Positions 61,553 to 64,000 of a stretch of 64,000 nucleotides of DNA are shown here, in pieces. Below the pieces are notes generated by a model that was not told where the DNA came from, did not search any database, and saw only the letters and a list, made by a program, of their open reading frames with translations. Within the stretch, counting starts at the first letter, position 1; every line of letters begins with the position of its first letter. Origin of the DNA: Planctomycetota bacterium (GTDB lineage Bacteria; Planctomycetota; UBA8742; UBA2392); assembly GCA_027493625.1 (NCBI GenBank), contig JAOSKM010000001.1, positions 1,145,489 to 1,209,488 on the forward strand, written 5' to 3'. The position numbers and the translations under genes were made by a program.

Positions 61553-62212
61553 TCACTTGCCGGCGGGTATCTTGATCTTCGCCCCCGCCACCAGCTTTAC
61601 GCCGGGGTTGGCGTCTTCCAGGTCCTTTGTGGTGATGCCGCGATCCTTGAAGCGCACGTAGGCGATCTTCCACAACGAGTCGCCCTCCTGCACCGTGTAC
61701 TCGATCTCGCCCGTGCTGCTGACAGGCGCGGGCTGGTTGCTGTCGGCGGCCTTGGGCGGCGGGCCGGCCTTTACGGCCTCTTTGCCGGGTGGAATCATCA
61801 GCTTCTCGCCAGGCACCAGCTTTTTGCCCTGATTGGCGCGCATGATGTCGTCCGATGACAGGCCGCGCTCCTTGAAGCGCACGTAGGCCAGCTTCCACCA
61901 GGAATCGCCCGGCTGCACGGTGTACTCGGTCCACTCCTGCTGAACGGGCGGCGCGACTTCCGGCGCGGTGCTTTCGCGTGCGGGTTCGTCCACCGGCTGG
62001 GTCTGGAACTGCGGGTCGAGATCTTCGGGGACTTCAAGGCGCGCGATGTCCGGCGAGCCCATGCGGGCGTCCAGCAACTCCGAAGCCAGCACGTCGTCGG
62101 CGGGCTTCTCCACCATCACGCGGGCGTGGCTGAGCACCTGGTCCCAGATCAGGCCGAGGCCCAGGCTGATGATGCTGGCGACAAAGATGGCGATCTTCAC
62201 TCCGCGGTCCAT
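61553..62212 (-). CDS. Membrane-anchored protein with two LysM domains
   Basis: 219 residues. An N-terminal membrane segment (IAIFVASIISLGLGLIWDQV), a proline/glutamate-rich linker, then two LysM domains of about 48 residues each (YTVQPGDSWWKLAYVRFKER; YTVQEGDSLWKIAYVRFKDR), separated by another linker. LysM binds peptidoglycan or chitin-type glycans. Its stop abuts the lipid kinase stop (convergent). It is divergent from truD, with a hairpin repeat between. Confidence 0.85.
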   Translation of the reverse strand: MDRGVKIAIFVASIISLGLGLIWDQVLSHARVMVEKPADDVLASELLDARMGSPDIARLEVPEDLDPQFQTQPVDEPARESTAPEVAPPVQQEWTEYTVQPGDSWWKLAYVRFKERGLSSDDIMRANQGKKLVPGEKLMIPPGKEAVKAGPPPKAADSNQPAPVSSTGEIEYTVQEGDSLWKIAYVRFKDRGITTKDLEDANPGVKLVAGAKIKIPAGK

Positions 62213-62283
62213 GCAGTCTCCGTTCCGCCGACACTATCGGCTTTCGTTTGTCGGCAGACGGAGGCAGCAACTTGAGCATGAAG

Positions 62284-62355
62284 GACAATGTCCAATGACC
62301 AATTCCCAATGGACAGCAAGACCAATACATTGGTTATTGGCCATTGGTCATTGTC
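62284..62355. repeat. Empty inverted heptamer repeat (ACCAATG units)
   Basis: The left arm GACAATGTCCAATGACCAAT plus TCCCAATGG (62284-62312) and right arm CATTGGTTATTGGCCATTGG plus TCATTGTC (62328-62355). Same units as the arms of the four-helix-bundle cassette, with only 15 bases between. It lies in the divergent gap between the LysM gene and truD. Confidence 0.75.
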
Positions 62356-62369
62356 TTTGAACGGTACCC

Positions 62370-63587
62370 ATGAAATACGCATCCGCGCACATCCCCGCCT
62401 GCCCCGGCACGATCAAGGCCGTCAACGAAGACTTCCGCGTGTTCGAGGTACCGCTCTATCAGTTCAGCGGCAGCGGGGACCACACGCTGGTGCACATCGA
62501 GAAAGCCGGCATCAGCACGTTTGAAGCGATCCGCCGCATCTGCCGCGAGCTCAAGTTCAACGAGCGCGACGTCGGCTACGCGGGCCTGAAAGACGCACGG
62601 GGCGTCACGCGCCAATGGCTGAGCTTCGAGCACACCAACCCGGAGAGCTTCCTGGCGTTGAACATCCCCAAGCTCAAGGTCCTGGAGGTCACCCGCCACG
62701 GCAACAAGCTCAAGCGCGGGCACCTGGCCGCCAACCGCTTCGAGGTCGTGTTGCGCGAAGTCGAGGCCGCGAACGTCCCCCACGCCCAGGCCACCCTGCA
62801 ACTGCTGGCCCGGCGCGGCGTGCCGAACTGGTACGACACCCAGCGCTTCGGCCGCCGCGGCGAAAACCCGGACGCCGGGTTAGCCATTCTGCGCGGCGAC
62901 CTGGAGGCCTATTTCAAAGTGCTGCTGGGAGGCGCCGAGCACGAGCCCGATGCAGCAGTACGTGAAGCCCGCGCCGCCTTCGAAGAAGGCAAGCTTGAAG
63001 CGGCTCTTGAGTTATGGCCGCGCCGCGCCAACCAGGAACGCGCGGCCTTGAACGCAGTGCTGCGCGACGGCCCCACCTGGAAGGCGCTCAAGAAGCTGCC
63101 CCAGAAGCTGAAGCTGCTGCAGGTTTCCAGCGTGCAGTCGCTGCTGTTCAACCGTGTGCTGGAAGCGCGCTTTGACGAATATGACCGCGTGTGGGACGGC
63201 GACATCTGCCGCCTGCCCAACGGCGCCGACTTCCTGGTGGAAGACGCCGCCGCCGAGCAGCCCCGCGCCGAAGCACTCGAGATCTCCCCCACCGGGCCGA
63301 TCTACGGCCACAAGTTCCGCCTGGCGCAAGGGCGCGAGGGCGAGCTGGAACAGCGCATCCAGCAGGAAGCCGGCTTGACCGCCGAGATGTGGGACATCGG
63401 CCGCGGGCTCAGCCAGAAAGGCGACCGCCGGCCGTTCAGGTTCGCGGCCAGCGAAGTTGCCAGCGAATACGACAGCGCCGAACGCGCCCTGAAGCTGGCC
63501 TTCACCCTGCCCAAGGGTTGCTACGCGACGGTGCTGCTGAAGGAAATCACCAGGGGCGAAGTGCCTCACACCGGCGACGCTGACTGA
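62370..63587 (+). CDS. truD: tRNA pseudouridine(13) synthase TruD
   Basis: 405 residues. Catalytic motif GYAGLKDARGVTRQWLS near residue 72 (Asp); the N-terminal NEDFRVFEVPLYQFSGSGDH and later NWYDTQRFGRRGENPDAGLA are family features; PTGPIYGHKFRLAQG lies near the end. It makes pseudouridine 13 in tRNA-Glu. Full length. Confidence 0.92.
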   Translation: MKYASAHIPACPGTIKAVNEDFRVFEVPLYQFSGSGDHTLVHIEKAGISTFEAIRRICRELKFNERDVGYAGLKDARGVTRQWLSFEHTNPESFLALNIPKLKVLEVTRHGNKLKRGHLAANRFEVVLREVEAANVPHAQATLQLLARRGVPNWYDTQRFGRRGENPDAGLAILRGDLEAYFKVLLGGAEHEPDAAVREARAAFEEGKLEAALELWPRRANQERAALNAVLRDGPTWKALKKLPQKLKLLQVSSVQSLLFNRVLEARFDEYDRVWDGDICRLPNGADFLVEDAAAEQPRAEALEISPTGPIYGHKFRLAQGREGELEQRIQQEAGLTAEMWDIGRGLSQKGDRRPFRFAASEVASEYDSAERALKLAFTLPKGCYATVLLKEITRGEVPHTGDAD

Positions 63588-63644
63588 TCCCCCTTGCGTT
63601 TAACGACGAAACGCGTTGTCCTAGGAACACGACAAGGAGACAAC

Positions 63645-64000
63645 GTGGAAACCCTTCGCAAAGACATCAAAGCCATCGCCGCTCGCCCGGAGCGCAAGGC
63701 CGACGAAATCCAGGTCCAGCACCTGCTGGTCGCCCACAAGGACGCCGGCATCGGCGGCGTGACGCGCACCAAGGAAGAGGCCGAGCAGCTCACGGCCGAG
63801 CTGTACGAGCAGATCCGCAACGGCGCCGACTTCGACAAGCTGGTCAAGGAGCACACCGACGACGCCCACCCCGGCATCTACGGCATGACCATGAAGGGCG
63901 CCGGCGATCGCGGCCGCAACGTGTACCCGCGCAAGGGCATGGTGGCGGCCTTCGGCGACGTGGGCTGGCGGCTGGACGTCGGCGAAGTGGGCGTCGCGCC
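63645..64000 (+). CDS. Parvulin-like peptidyl-prolyl isomerase, cut by the right window edge
   Basis: From GTG 63645, with AAGGAGA upstream, the frame runs open to the end (118 codons): VETLRKDIKAIAARPERKAD, then EIQVQHLLVAHKDAGIGGVT, the rotamase start (QHLLVAHK), and FDKLVKEHTDDAHPGIYGMT. The rotamase domain continues beyond the window. No signal peptide, so it is cytoplasmic unless the start lies elsewhere. Confidence 0.8.
   Translation, partial: METLRKDIKAIAARPERKADEIQVQHLLVAHKDAGIGGVTRTKEEAEQLTAELYEQIRNGADFDKLVKEHTDDAHPGIYGMTMKGAGDRGRNVYPRKGMVAAFGDVGWRLDVGEVGVA

Noticed and set aside
1..64000. tRNA or rRNA genes
   Set aside because: I looked for the T-loop GGTTCGAATCC pattern and acceptor stems and saw none that folds; a tRNAscan-SE run would settle this.

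Overview
The window is GC-rich bacterial chromosome from a Gram-negative-type organism. It has a lipoprotein diacylglyceryl transferase, many lipobox proteins, an RfaD-like heptose epimerase and a prepilin peptidase. A small conserved protein at 49022-49537, together with the mix of a tricorn-like protease, a deoxyhypusine synthase homologue, FHA/GAF/HD-GYP signalling and single-helix carboxypeptidase-regulatory-like proteins, points to Planctomycetota or a close relative. This is inference from gene content, with moderate confidence.

Layout. 1-4.8 kb (minus): an acyl-CoA carboxylase set (beta subunit, biotin carboxylase, start of a biotin carrier protein) with two lipoproteins between. 4.9-5.7 kb: a DUF433/DUF5615 toxin-antitoxin-like pair. 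5.7-9.8 kb (minus): rpmF-plsX-fabH-fabD-fabG, the classic fatty-acid and phospholipid cluster, without acpP at its end. 9.8-13.3 kb (minus): alaS, broken by small frameshifts and interrupted by a REP-associated transposase. 13.5-20.7 kb (minus): recA, a membrane phosphatase, a heptose epimerase, a DHS-like enzyme, and a three-gene hemerythrin / FMN-binding / GAF-winged-helix operon. 20.7-24.8 kb (minus): a MazG-like protein, a tricorn protease and a small membrane protein. 25.2-27.9 kb (plus): thioesterase, acyl-CoA ligase and a membrane protein. 28-36 kb (minus): DUF169, lgt, pheT, a four-helix-bundle cassette, a frameshifted C-terminal processing protease and a rhomboid-like protein. 36-43 kb: FHA-GAF-HD-GYP and four membrane-anchored or exported proteins. 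43-49.5 kb (mostly minus): rpe, pgk and gap, with a block of plus-strand membrane proteins. 49.6-54.9 kb: a GxxExxY cassette, a HEAT-like lipoprotein, ald and small genes. 55.3-64 kb (mostly plus): dnaA, a trifunctional aroD-aroE-aroK fusion overlapping pilD, a class IV aminotransferase and a lipid kinase; then a LysM protein (minus), truD and a partial parvulin.

The most unusual layer is repetitive DNA. (1) A REP-associated tyrosine transposase with REP palindromes lies inside alaS, in the alaS reading frame once local one-base indels are allowed for. (2) Two small genes (four-helix bundle and GxxExxY) are each bracketed by inverted arrays of short tandem repeats, and empty hairpins of the same style sit between many other genes. 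(3) Two blocks of cargo DNA are bracketed by direct copies of the 3' end of the gene just upstream (acyl-CoA ligase; HD-GYP). (4) Palindromes are inserted in frame in alaS and gap.

At least eight reading-frame breaks, mostly in short homopolymers, affect otherwise conserved genes (alaS twice, its transposase, the S41 protease, two exported proteins and a paralogue twice). Some are probably uncorrected sequencing indels, so every frameshift call should be read with that in mind.
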